This document shows positions 43,406-52,005 of a stretch of 64,000 bases of DNA, piece after piece. Each line of letters opens with the position of its first letter. Positions within the stretch are counted from its first letter, which is position 1. The stretch spans positions 62,001 through 126,000 of the forward strand of contig JAGIBL010000009.1 of assembly GCA_017744365.1 (NCBI GenBank), read 5' to 3'. Under the pieces are notes generated by a model. That model saw only the letters and a list, made by a program, of their open reading frames with translations. It had not been told where the DNA came from and made no database searches. The DNA is from Nocardioidaceae bacterium (GTDB lineage: Bacteria; Actinomycetota; Actinomycetes; Propionibacteriales; Nocardioidaceae). The position numbers were made by a program, and so were the translations under genes.

Positions 43406-44563
43406 ATGCACCCCGACATCCTCTCCGCGGTCGACGACTGGGGACCTGAGAAGGTCGTCTGCGTCTCCGACCGCCGCTCCGGCATGCGCGGCGTCCTGGT
43501 CATCGACAACACCGCCCGCGGGATGGGCAAGGGCGGCACCCGGATGAGTGCCACCCTCAGCGTCGCCGAGGTGATGCGGCTGGCCCGGACGATGACCTGG
43601 AAGTGGGCGGCCGTCGACCTGTTCCACGGCGGCGCCAAGGCCGGCATCCTCGGCGACCCGCACGGACCGGCGAAGGAGCAGCAGCTGCGCGCCTTCGCCC
43701 GCGCCCTGGCCGCCGAGGTGCCTGCGGAGTACGTCTTCGGCTTGGACATGGGCCTCTCCGAGCGCGACGCCGCGATCTTCGTCGACGAGCTGGACTCCCG
43801 CGGCGTCGCCGTCGGGCTGCCCCGGGCGCTCGGCGGTCTCCCGTACGACGAGCTCGGGGTGACGGGGTACGGCGTGGCCGAGGCAACGGACGCGGCCGCC
43901 GCATGCATCAGCCTGCCGATGGAGGGAGCCCGGGTCGCGGTCCAGGGCTTCGGTGCGGTCGGCCGGGCCACCGCGCGGCGGCTGACCGAGCTCGGCGCCG
44001 TCGTGGTGGCCGCCTCGACCTCGCGCGGCGCGGTGCTCGACGCGGACGGTCTGGACGTGCACCGGCTCGACGAGCTGGCCCGCGAGCTCGGGGACGACTG
44101 CGTCGCGGCATACGGGCCGGTGCGGCCACCCGACGAGGCGATCACCGCGCCCGCCGACATCCTGGTCCCGGCCGCGCTCCAGGACGTGGTGCACCCGGCC
44201 CACGTCGACGCGCTCACCGCACGGCTGGTGGTCGAGGGCGCCAACATGCCCACCACCGGGCCGGCACTGCAGCAGCTGCACGAGCGCGGCATCGCCGTGG
44301 TGCCGGACTTCATCGCGAACGCCGGCGGCGTGGTCGCGGCCGCGCTGTCCATGGACGCACGGCACTCGCCCTTCCCGGTCGAGCCCGCGCAGGTGTTCAC
44401 CATGGTCTCGGCGAAGATGCGCGCGAACGCGGTCGCGGTCCTCGAGCACGCCGAGGCCTCAGGCACGCTGCCGCACGAGGCGGCGCGCCACCTCGCCCGC
44501 GAACGGGTGCACCGTGCGATGGAGCTGCGCGGCCAGGTCCGGACCAAGGAGGACGACCGATGA
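43406..44563 (+). CDS. Glu/Leu/Phe/Val dehydrogenase-family amino acid dehydrogenase
   Basis: A 385-residue NAD(P)-dependent amino acid dehydrogenase. RGMGKGGTRMS and WKWAAVDLFHGGAKAGI carry the substrate and catalytic lysines, the family aspartate is in GLDMGLSE, and the Rossmann motif is VQGFGAVGRATARRL; EGANMPTTGPA is near the end. The family oxidatively deaminates an L-amino acid to its 2-oxo acid. Set between an FAD/Fe-S D-2-hydroxyacid dehydrogenase and an HglS-type dioxygenase, 2-aminoadipate to 2-oxoadipate is the reaction that would fit; this is inference from neighbours. AAGGGA precedes the ATG. Confidence 0.85.
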   Translation: MHPDILSAVDDWGPEKVVCVSDRRSGMRGVLVIDNTARGMGKGGTRMSATLSVAEVMRLARTMTWKWAAVDLFHGGAKAGILGDPHGPAKEQQLRAFARALAAEVPAEYVFGLDMGLSERDAAIFVDELDSRGVAVGLPRALGGLPYDELGVTGYGVAEATDAAAACISLPMEGARVAVQGFGAVGRATARRLTELGAVVVAASTSRGAVLDADGLDVHRLDELARELGDDCVAAYGPVRPPDEAITAPADILVPAALQDVVHPAHVDALTARLVVEGANMPTTGPALQQLHERGIAVVPDFIANAGGVVAAALSMDARHSPFPVEPAQVFTMVSAKMRANAVAVLEHAEASGTLPHEAARHLARERVHRAMELRGQVRTKEDDR

Positions 44564-45915
44564 GCACGATGACCACGACCGACCTGCGCGCCGCCTTCGC
44601 GCACCGGCTCTCCACCCTCTACGGGCGCGAGGTGCCCGCCTACACCACGCTGCTGGAGGTCTCCGGCGAGGTGAACCAGCGGGCGCTGCGCCGCGACCCC
44701 GCACGCGCCGAGCGGCTCGGCTCCATCGACCGGGTCACCGCGGAGAGGCACGGCGCGATCCGGGTCGGCACCCCGACGGAGCTGGCCCAGGTGGCCCGGA
44801 TCTTCGCCGCGATGGGGATGTACCCGACCGGCTTCTACGACCTGCGCGACGCCTACCCGGACCCGATCCCGGTGGTCTCCACCGCGTTCCGGCCGCGCTC
44901 GCGCGAGGAGCTGGCGGTCAACCCGTTCCGGGTCTTCACCTCACTGCTGGCCACCGGGGACCGGCGCTTCTTCGACGCCGACCTCGAGCGGCGGCTCAAG
45001 ACGTTCCTGGCGAGCCGGCGGCTCTTCGGAGAGGAGCTGCTGGCGCTGGCCGACCGGGCCGGCGCCGAGGGGGGTCTCGCCGAGCCCGCTGCCGGGCGAT
45101 TCCTGGAGCTGGCGGTCGGCTCGTTCGCGCTCTCTGCCGAGCCGGTCGACCGGGCCTGGTACCGCGAGCTGGAGGCCGTCTCCAGCGTGGCCGCGGACAT
45201 CGGTGGCGTGCGCAGCACGCACATCAACCACCTCACCCCGCGGGTCCTCGACATCGACGACCTGTACCGGTCGATGACCGCGCGCGGCATCGAGATGATC
45301 GACGCGATCCAGGGTCCGCCGGCCTGGGACGGGCCGGACGTGCTGCTGCGGCAGACGTCGTTCCGGGCGCTCGCCGAACCGCGGCGGTTCCTCGAGGCCG
45401 ACGGCAGCATCGGCAGCGGCAGCCTGCGGGTCCGGTTCGGCGAGGTGGAGGCGCGCGGCATCGCGCTGACCCCGGCCGGCCGGACCCGGTACGACGAGGT
45501 CACCGCCGCCGTCGACGGCTCCAGCGAGCCGGCCGCGCAGGTGTGGAACCGGATGCTGCCCACCGAAGAGGCGGCCTGGCGCGAGCAGGACCTGGCCTTC
45601 TTCCACTACGACGTCGCGCCCGGGACCCCTGCGAGCGGACGTACCGAGGCGAGGCTGGAGGACCTGCTGCGCCTGGGCCTGGTCTCCGCGACGCCGATCG
45701 TCTACGAGGACTTCCTGCCGCGCTCGGCGGCCGGCATCTTCTCCTCCAACCTGACCGGCACCGGCGAGGTGGACCGCTCCCAGGACGAGGCCGGGCTCGA
45801 CGCCGGCTGGCTCTCCGACGTGGTCGGCGCCGACATCGCCGCACCCGAGGACCTGTACGGCGCCGAGCAGGACCGCTCGCTCGACGCCGTACGACGGCAC
45901 CTCGGGCTGGCCTGA
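44560..45915 (+). CDS. HglS-type (DUF1338/VOC-like) 2-oxoadipate dioxygenase/decarboxylase
   Basis: A 451-residue DUF1338 protein. Family knowledge: HglS (YdcJ) of Pseudomonas putida is an Fe(II) enzyme turning 2-oxoadipate into D-2-hydroxyglutarate with loss of CO2, in lysine breakdown. Here the expected metal and substrate residues are visible: His64 and Arg68 in HGAIR, His221/His224 in THINHLTPR, and Glu295 or Glu297 in FGEVEARGIALT, at spacings close to those I recall for HglS. The ATG overlaps the dehydrogenase stop (ATGA). The FAD/Fe-S enzyme that would consume its product is in the same operon, which strengthens the call. Confidence 0.82.
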   Translation: MSTMTTTDLRAAFAHRLSTLYGREVPAYTTLLEVSGEVNQRALRRDPARAERLGSIDRVTAERHGAIRVGTPTELAQVARIFAAMGMYPTGFYDLRDAYPDPIPVVSTAFRPRSREELAVNPFRVFTSLLATGDRRFFDADLERRLKTFLASRRLFGEELLALADRAGAEGGLAEPAAGRFLELAVGSFALSAEPVDRAWYRELEAVSSVAADIGGVRSTHINHLTPRVLDIDDLYRSMTARGIEMIDAIQGPPAWDGPDVLLRQTSFRALAEPRRFLEADGSIGSGSLRVRFGEVEARGIALTPAGRTRYDEVTAAVDGSSEPAAQVWNRMLPTEEAAWREQDLAFFHYDVAPGTPASGRTEARLEDLLRLGLVSATPIVYEDFLPRSAAGIFSSNLTGTGEVDRSQDEAGLDAGWLSDVVGADIAAPEDLYGAEQDRSLDAVRRHLGLA

Positions 45916-45922
45916 TCCAGGC

Positions 45923-46702
45923 CTAGGACGCCGGGGCGGAGACGGCGAGCTCGATCCGCTCGCCGTCCGCCGGGATCAACACCCGCGCCCCGGCGGCCCG
46001 GACCTCCTCGGCCAGCGCGTACCGGGTCAGGCCGCAGTGGTTGAGGGCCTCCAGGTGCACCGCGACGACGACCGTGGCCGGCAGCGCCCGGGCCACCGCG
46101 AGCACGTCCGCGGCGGACATGGTGATCGGGTCGCCGTCCTCCATCCGGGCCTCGCCGCTGTTCACGATCGTGACCACCGGCTGGTGCCCGTCGAGGACGT
46201 CGCGGACCTCCGCGCACCAGACGGTGTCGCCGGCGACGTACACGCTGTCGCTGGCGCTGGGGTCGACCAGCACGTACCCCGAGACCGGGCCCATCAGGTC
46301 CGCGGTCTCGCCGGTGCCGTGCCGCCCGCCTGTGCGGACGATCGACAGCGCCCCGAAGGTCGCGCTCCCCGCGACCGGGCGGACGTCCTCGACGCCGCGG
46401 CGACGCAGCTCGGCCTCGTCCTCGGGCTGGCAGAACACCGGCAGCCGGGCCTCGGCCACCAGACCCAGCGCAAGGTCGTCCACGTGGTCCACGTGGGTGT
46501 GCGTGAACAGCACCCCGGTGGCGCGGGCGACCACGTCGCGCGCCGGCACCGGCAGCCCGACCAGCGGCCAGGTGCGCGGGTTCATGGTTCCTTCGACGGC
46601 GGCGTAGGCGTCCTGGTCGCCGAGCATCGGGTCGACCAGCATCGTCTGGCCGCCGATCTCGATCAGGACGGTCGCGTGCCGTACGTGGGTCAGCGTGCTC
46701 AA
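45923..46702 (-). CDS. Metallo-beta-lactamase-fold hydrolase (UlaG-like)
   Basis: A 259-residue MBL-fold protein. FTHTHVDHVDDL is the metal-binding HxHxDH motif, VAGDTVWC the later Asp motif, and VVAVHLEALNHCG the final histidine region; it resembles UlaG/YtnP-like hydrolases. No signal peptide. It is translated after the GMC oxidoreductase with an ATGA overlap, so the two probably act in sequence, perhaps hydrolysing a lactone made by the oxidoreductase. It converges with the HglS-type gene with an 8-bp gap. Confidence 0.85.
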   Translation of the reverse strand: MSTLTHVRHATVLIEIGGQTMLVDPMLGDQDAYAAVEGTMNPRTWPLVGLPVPARDVVARATGVLFTHTHVDHVDDLALGLVAEARLPVFCQPEDEAELRRRGVEDVRPVAGSATFGALSIVRTGGRHGTGETADLMGPVSGYVLVDPSASDSVYVAGDTVWCAEVRDVLDGHQPVVTIVNSGEARMEDGDPITMSAADVLAVARALPATVVVAVHLEALNHCGLTRYALAEEVRAAGARVLIPADGERIELAVSAPAS

Positions 46703-48186
46703 CGGGACACCTCTCGGTCGGGTGGAGGGAAGGCTCGTCCGACCAGGTCGTCGGAGAGCCGGTCGGCCAGCAGGCCGGTCGGAAGATGGGTGGTGGCCCG
46801 CGGCACCTGCGGGAACAGCGAGGTGTCGATCACGTGCACGTTCGCCAGCCCGTGCACCCGGCCGGTGGTGTCGACCACGCTGCCGATCGCGCAGGTGCCG
46901 GCCGGGTGCCAGTAGTGGAAGAAGGTGTGGTCGGCGCCGGTGACCGGGTCGGGGACCGCCGCGCCGAGCAGCGGCGCCAGCGCCGTGGTGGCCGCCGCGC
47001 CGCGGACCAGGTCCAGCCCGGCCCGCAGCGCCGCGGCGTCGGCCGGGTCGCGCAGGTAGCCGTGGTCGAGCTCGGCCCGCGCCGCCGGATCCGCGGAGAC
47101 CAGCCGGAGCCGGCCGCGGGAGCGGGGCGCGACCACCCCCGCCGGGATCACCGCCTCGAGACGGCCGCTGGCCAGGTCGGTGAACGGGAACAGGTGCAGG
47201 TCGTACGGCGCCGGCCCGTGCCCGCTGCGCGCCTTGGCGATCACCTGCTCGTCGGGAGCCCGGCGAACGGCGCCGAACGCCGCGGTGGCCGCGACCAGCG
47301 TCTCGGTGGCCGCGAAGCGCACCTCGACGGTGACGTGGTCGTGCAGGTTCGCGCCGACACCGGGCAGGTCGACTGCCACCTCGATGCCGAGGGCGCGCAG
47401 CTCGTCGGCCGGCCCGATCCCGCTGCGGAGCAGGATCTCCGGGCTGCCGTAGGCGCCGGCACAGAGCACGAACCGGTCGCCGCGCACCTCCGTGACCGCG
47501 CCGGCGTCGTCCCGGGCCAGGGCGGCCACCACGCTGCCGTGCTCGACGACCAGCCGGTCGACCTCGGCGCCGGCGAGGATCCGCAGCCGCGGGTGGTCGC
47601 GCACGTCGTCGAGGTAGCCGAAGGCGCTGTTCCAGCGCACCCCGTCGGGCGAGTTCATCGGCGCCGGGCCACAGCCGGCCACCCCGTCGAGGTCGGCGAG
47701 GTCGTCTGTGCGGGCGATGCCGGTCTCGGCGAAGGCGTCCAGCATCGCGCCCTGGAACGGGGTCAGCTCGTCCTCGGCGGGCTGCTCGGCACGGCCCTCG
47801 CGCAGCAGCGCCGCGACCCGGGCGTCGAGCTCACCGGGAGCCCAGTCGATGCCGAGCGCCTCGTAGTCGGCACGCACGCCCGCGGTCTGCGAGCAGCCGT
47901 TGTGCGCCGTGCAGCCGCCGACCACCCGGGCCCGGCCGAACGCCCAGGTCCCGCCGTGCCCCGGACCTCGGTAGCCCCAGTCGTGACTGTCCGGCAGGGT
48001 GTCGGCGTCGAGCAGGTCGGCCGGCCAGGAGCCCGTGTCGTGGCGGCCGTAGTCCGCGCCGGCCTCGATCAGCAGGACGTCCGCGTCGGTGTGATCGAGC
48101 AGCTTGCGCACCACCACCGGGCCGGCCGCTCCGGCGCCGATGACGACGACGTCTGCTCGGAGGACCCTGGTCGTGGCGCTGCTCAT
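46699..48186 (-). CDS. GMC-family FAD oxidoreductase
   Basis: A 495-residue glucose-methanol-choline oxidoreductase. The FAD-binding VIGAGAAGPVVVRKLL is at about residues 15-30, GGCTAHNGCSQT marks the flavin-attachment region, FVLCAGAYGSPEILLRSGIG is PROSITE-like GMC motif 2, and WHPAGTCAIGSVVDTTGRVHG holds the active-site histidine. It oxidises an alcohol to aldehyde or ketone; the substrate is not predictable. It leads a two-gene operon whose 47-bp divergent promoter region has one TetR-type motif. Confidence 0.88.
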   Translation of the reverse strand: MSSATTRVLRADVVVIGAGAAGPVVVRKLLDHTDADVLLIEAGADYGRHDTGSWPADLLDADTLPDSHDWGYRGPGHGGTWAFGRARVVGGCTAHNGCSQTAGVRADYEALGIDWAPGELDARVAALLREGRAEQPAEDELTPFQGAMLDAFAETGIARTDDLADLDGVAGCGPAPMNSPDGVRWNSAFGYLDDVRDHPRLRILAGAEVDRLVVEHGSVVAALARDDAGAVTEVRGDRFVLCAGAYGSPEILLRSGIGPADELRALGIEVAVDLPGVGANLHDHVTVEVRFAATETLVAATAAFGAVRRAPDEQVIAKARSGHGPAPYDLHLFPFTDLASGRLEAVIPAGVVAPRSRGRLRLVSADPAARAELDHGYLRDPADAAALRAGLDLVRGAAATTALAPLLGAAVPDPVTGADHTFFHYWHPAGTCAIGSVVDTTGRVHGLANVHVIDTSLFPQVPRATTHLPTGLLADRLSDDLVGRAFPPPDREVSR

Positions 48187-48200
48187 GGCCTAGACTTTAG

Positions 48201-48216
48201 TCGAACATTCGATCAA
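48201..48216. promoter_or_regulatory. TetR-type operator motif, copy 3 of 8
   Basis: TCGAACATTCGATCAA differs from the 16-bp consensus at one position. It sits in the middle of the 47-bp gap between the divergent GMC oxidoreductase and DJ-1/PfpI genes, so a single bound regulator could shut both. Confidence 0.65.
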
Positions 48217-48233
48217 CTTCGAGAGAGTTTCCG

Positions 48234-48899
48234 ATGCGCACAGCGATCCTGATCTACGAGGGCTTCACGTCCCTCGACGCCACCGGCCCGTTCGAGGTGC
48301 TGTCCCGGCTGCCCGAGGCCGACGTCGTCTTCGTCTCCCCCGACGGCGGCACGGTGGTCGCCGACCAGCCCCGGTTCGCGCTGCCGACGGTGCCGCTGGC
48401 CGAGGTGACCGCGCCGGTCGTGGTCGTGGTCGCCGGCGGCAGCACCACCCAGCGGTTCCTGGAGGACGAAGAGCTGCTCGGCTGGTTGCGCGCCGCGCAC
48501 GAGACCACCCGGTTCACCACCTCGGTGTGCACCGGCTCGCTGCTGCTCGGCGCCGCCGGGCTGCTCCAGGGTCTGCCGGCGACCTCGCACTGGTGCGAGC
48601 TGGACAGCCTCGCCGTCTTCGGCGCCACCCCGACCTCGGAGCGGGTGGTGGTGCACGACCGGATCATCACGTCGGCCGGCGTCTCCTCCGGCATCGACAT
48701 GGCGCTGGTGCTCGCCGACCGGCTGGAGAGCCCGGAGTACTCCCAGGGCATCCAGCTGGCCATCGAGTACGACCCGCAGCCACCGCACGACGCCGGCTCG
48801 ATGGAGAAGGCGCCGGAGGCGGTGGCCGCGGTCGTCCGGGCAGTCTTCGACGAGCACTACGGCCCGTCCTGGGCGCAGCGGGTCGCCGACCGCTCCTGA
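48234..48899 (+). CDS. DJ-1/PfpI-family protein (isonitrile-hydratase-like)
   Basis: A 221-residue DJ-1/ThiJ/PfpI protein. The conserved acidic residues are in FTSLDATGPFEVL (Asp15, Glu21) and the nucleophilic Cys99 in TTSVCTGSLLLGAAGLL; GVSSGIDMAL is also typical. This cysteine-centred group includes isonitrile hydratase of P. putida and various glyoxalase-like proteins; AraC-type DNA-binding domains that often follow are absent. It is probably monocistronic and under the same TetR-type control as the neighbouring set; the function is open. Confidence 0.82.
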   Translation: MRTAILIYEGFTSLDATGPFEVLSRLPEADVVFVSPDGGTVVADQPRFALPTVPLAEVTAPVVVVVAGGSTTQRFLEDEELLGWLRAAHETTRFTTSVCTGSLLLGAAGLLQGLPATSHWCELDSLAVFGATPTSERVVVHDRIITSAGVSSGIDMALVLADRLESPEYSQGIQLAIEYDPQPPHDAGSMEKAPEAVAAVVRAVFDEHYGPSWAQRVADRS

Positions 48900-48938
48900 G
48901 CCGGGCCGGCCCGCCTGCGCCAGCCCGGCCCGGCTCAG
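48896..48938. terminator. Bidirectional hairpin terminator between convergent genes
   Basis: A 14-bp perfect GC-rich stem (48896-48909 with 48925-48938, loop of 15) spans the stop codons of both convergent genes, DJ-1/PfpI and aldehyde dehydrogenase. There is no U-tract, normal for high-GC actinobacteria. A competing 12-bp stem (48906-48917 with 48936-48947) overlaps it. Confidence 0.65.
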
Positions 48939-50446
48939 GCGGGCCGGGCCGTGTTCACCCAGACGGCCTTGACCTGGGAGTACTCGGCCATGGCGTAGGC
49001 GCCCTTGTCGCGTCCGTAGCCGCTCATCCGGGTGCCGCCGAAGGGGACGGCAGCGTCGGCGTCGCCGTACGTGTTCACCCAGACGGTGCCGGCCCGCAGC
49101 CGCCGGGCGACCTGGTGGGCGCGACCGACGTCCCGGGTCCAGATCCCCGCGGCCAGCCCGAAGGCGGTGCCGTTGGCCTGGGCGACCAGGTCGTCCTCGT
49201 CCCGGAACGGCAGCACCACCACGGCGGGGCCGAAGATCTCCTCGTGCACCACCCGGGCGTCCTCCGGGGTGCCGGTGATCACCGTCGGGGCGACGAAGTT
49301 GCCGTGCTCCAGCCCGGCCGCACGACCCCCGCCCGCCTGGACGCTGCCCTCGTGCGCAGCCAGCTCGAGGTAGCCCAGCACCCGCTCGGTGTGCCCGGCC
49401 GAGACCAGCGCGCCGATGTCGGTGTCCGCCTCGATGCCCGGGCCCACCTTGAGCGCGGCCGCGTCCTCGACCAGGTTGGCGACCACGTCGTCGTAGATCG
49501 ACGCCTCCACGAGCAGCCGGGAACCGGCCGAGCAGTCCTGGCCCATGTTGTAGAAGATCCCCCAGAGCGCACCGGCGCGCAGCTGCTCGGGGTCGGCGTC
49601 GGCGAAGACGACGTTCGGGGACTTGCCGCCCAGCTCCAGGGTGACCCGCTTGAGGGTGCCCGAGGCGGCCACCGCGACCCGCTGTCCCGTGCTCATCTCG
49701 CCGGTGAACGCGACCTTGTCGATCCCGGGGTGCTGCGTGATCGCCTCGCCGGCGACGTGACCGTAGCCGTTGAGGATGCTCACCACGCCGGGCGGGAAGC
49801 CCGCCTCGCGCACCAGCTCGGCCAGCCGCAGGATCGACAGCGGCGTCTGCTCGGCGGGCTTGAGGATCATCACGTTGCCGGCCGCCAGCGCGGGCGCCAG
49901 CTTCCAGGCCGCCAGCGCCAGCGGGTAGTTCCACGGGATGATCCCGGCGGTCACGCCGATCGGCTCGTGCAGGGTGTAGACGTGCGCGTCCACGTCGGCG
50001 ACGTCGATGGTCTGGCCGCCGTTCTTGGTGGCGAATCCGGCGAAGTAGCGGAACACGTTGGCGGTCTCGGGCAGGTCGTCGCCGCGGGCCAGCCGCAGCG
50101 GCTTGCCGTTGTTGAGCGTCTCCAGCAGCGCCAGCTCGTCGGCGTGCTCCTCGACCAGGTCGGCCAGGCGCCAGAGCAGGCGGCCGCGCTCGGCCGCGCT
50201 CACCCGGCTCCACGGACCCTCGAGGGCGGCGCGGGCACTGGCCACCGCACGATCCACGTCGGCGGGGCCGGCGGCGTGGACCTGGGCGAGCAGGCTGTTG
50301 TCGGCGGGGTCGAGGGCGTCGATGAGCGCGTGCTCGCGCGGCTCGACGAACTCGTTGTCGATGAACAGGCCCTTGACGGTGCCGTCGAGGAAGGCCGGCT
50401 TCTGGAGGGACTTCTGGGCCTGATTCTGGGCAGGGGTCAGCGTCAC
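48935..50446 (-). CDS. Aldehyde dehydrogenase, candidate 2-aminoadipate semialdehyde dehydrogenase
   Basis: A 503-residue ALDH of the betaine-aldehyde/aminoaldehyde type. IIPWNYPLALAAWKLAPALAAGN, catalytic Glu in TLELGGKSPN, nucleophilic Cys in NMGQDCSAGSR and EIFGPAVVVLPF are present. It is the last gene of the eight-gene operon 58683-48935, 32 bases after an acyl-CoA ligase gene. In the proposed route it oxidises the semialdehyde released by the kinase/phospho-lyase fusion. The GTG at 50446 is the first plausible start; no good ribosome-binding site is visible. Confidence 0.88.
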   Translation of the reverse strand: MTLTPAQNQAQKSLQKPAFLDGTVKGLFIDNEFVEPREHALIDALDPADNSLLAQVHAAGPADVDRAVASARAALEGPWSRVSAAERGRLLWRLADLVEEHADELALLETLNNGKPLRLARGDDLPETANVFRYFAGFATKNGGQTIDVADVDAHVYTLHEPIGVTAGIIPWNYPLALAAWKLAPALAAGNVMILKPAEQTPLSILRLAELVREAGFPPGVVSILNGYGHVAGEAITQHPGIDKVAFTGEMSTGQRVAVAASGTLKRVTLELGGKSPNVVFADADPEQLRAGALWGIFYNMGQDCSAGSRLLVEASIYDDVVANLVEDAAALKVGPGIEADTDIGALVSAGHTERVLGYLELAAHEGSVQAGGGRAAGLEHGNFVAPTVITGTPEDARVVHEEIFGPAVVVLPFRDEDDLVAQANGTAFGLAAGIWTRDVGRAHQVARRLRAGTVWVNTYGDADAAVPFGGTRMSGYGRDKGAYAMAEYSQVKAVWVNTARPA

Positions 50447-50478
50447 GGGAGGACTCGCTTTCGTCGGAGGGAGTGTGG

Positions 50479-52005
50479 TCAGGCGGTGACGGCGCGGCGC
50501 AGCGCTGCCTTGTCGACCTTGCCGATGGGCAGCTTGGGCAGCTCGGTCTCGATGCGGATCTGCTTGGGGATCTTGTAGTTGGCCAGCCGCTCGCGCAGGT
50601 AGGCCTCCAGCTCGGCGCCGTCGACACCGGCGGCCACCACGAACGCGACGCCGATCTCGCCCCAGCGCTCGTCCGGCACCCCGACCACCGAGGCGAGGGT
50701 GACCGCCGGGTGCTCCTCGAGCGCGGACTCGACCTCGCGCGGGTAGACGTTGTAGCCGCCGGACTTGTACATCTCCTTGAGCCGACCGACCAGGCGCACG
50801 TTGCCGTCGGGCTCGATCCGGGCCAGGTCGCCGGTGTGCAGCCAGCCGTCGGCGTCGATCGCCTCGCGGGTCGCCTCCTCGCGGCCGAAGTAGCCCAGGG
50901 TGATGTGGTCGCCGCGGATCAGGATCTCCCCCGACTCGTCGACCCGTACGTCGTAGCGCGGGTCGACCTTGCCGACGCTCCAGCTGAGCACGTCCAGCGG
51001 CGCGTCCTCGTCGGTGTAGGTGACCGACCCGACCGACTCGGTGAGGCTGTAGGAGGTGCCGAGCCGGGGAACCCGCCGGGCCAGCTTCTCCAGCAGGCTC
51101 TGCGGCGCCGCCGCTCCACCCCACAGGATCCACTCGAGCGAGGACAGGTCGCAGTGTTCCCACTCGGGGGTGGCCACCATCGCCAGCAGCTGCGTGGGTA
51201 TGCAGTAGAGGTGCGTCAGCCGCTCCGCCTCGACCGTGCGCAGCGCGCCGGCCGGGTCGAACCGGTCCATGAACACCGTGGTGCCGCCGGCGGTCAGGAT
51301 CGAGGTGCAGATGTCGCCGAGACCGCCGATGTGGTTCAGCGGCAGGTCGCAGAGCTTGCGGGGCGCGTCGCCGTACCAGCGGCTGCTCTGGATCACGCCG
51401 CACCGGGCCAGCCCGCGGTGCGGGACCAGCGCGCCCTTGGAGCGCCCGGTGGTGCCGGAGGTGTAGATCATCGCCGCCGCGTCCGCCCCGGCCACGGCGG
51501 CGCGGGCCGCGGCCAGCGCGGTCTCGTCGCAGCGCTGCTCGAGAAGCTCGGCCAGCAGGACGTGCTCGCCGAGCCCGGGGTGGTCCCGCTCCACGACGAC
51601 CCGCAGCCCCGGTACCGCGGCCGCGGCACGGTTCAGCACCGCCACGGTGTCCTCGTCGAGGTCGAGCAGCGCGAACAGCAGCACCGGGCGGCAGTCCTCG
51701 ACGACCGCGGCCACCTCGTCGGGGGTGTACTTCGGGTTCAGCCCGACCCAGATCGCGCCGGTGCTCGCGGTGGCCAGGAAGTGCGCGAAGCACGCGGGCC
51801 GGGGCCGCCCGAGCATCGCGACCCGGTCGCCGTGACGGACCCCGGCGGCGACCAGGGCGGCCGCGGTACGGTCCACCTCCTCGCGCAGCTCGCGATAGGT
51901 CGTCCGGGTGACCGCGTCGACCAGCGCCTCCCGGTCCGGGCGCTCGCGCGCCCAGTGCGCGACGTAGTCGGAGATCCGGTCCAGCACCGGAAGCTGCTCA
52001 CTCAC
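50479..52005 (-). CDS. AMP-forming acyl-CoA synthetase/ligase
   Basis: A 508-residue ANL-superfamily ligase activating a carboxylic acid as acyl-AMP and then acyl-CoA. Motifs in order: YTSGTTGRSKGALVPH (phosphate loop), TSYSLTESVG, DGWLHTGDLARIEPDGNVRL (hinge) and the catalytic lysine near the end in LPIGKVDKAAL. The GTG start overlaps the amidase stop (GTGA). Coupled to an amidase, it most simply activates the acid that the amidase releases. Confidence 0.9.
   Translation of the reverse strand: MSEQLPVLDRISDYVAHWARERPDREALVDAVTRTTYRELREEVDRTAAALVAAGVRHGDRVAMLGRPRPACFAHFLATASTGAIWVGLNPKYTPDEVAAVVEDCRPVLLFALLDLDEDTVAVLNRAAAAVPGLRVVVERDHPGLGEHVLLAELLEQRCDETALAAARAAVAGADAAAMIYTSGTTGRSKGALVPHRGLARCGVIQSSRWYGDAPRKLCDLPLNHIGGLGDICTSILTAGGTTVFMDRFDPAGALRTVEAERLTHLYCIPTQLLAMVATPEWEHCDLSSLEWILWGGAAAPQSLLEKLARRVPRLGTSYSLTESVGSVTYTDEDAPLDVLSWSVGKVDPRYDVRVDESGEILIRGDHITLGYFGREEATREAIDADGWLHTGDLARIEPDGNVRLVGRLKEMYKSGGYNVYPREVESALEEHPAVTLASVVGVPDERWGEIGVAFVVAAGVDGAELEAYLRERLANYKIPKQIRIETELPKLPIGKVDKAALRRAVTA

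Noticed and set aside
45909-45923. Small hairpin GGCCT-N5-AGGCC between HglS-type and MBL genes as terminator
   Set aside because: Only a 5-bp stem; too weak to call.
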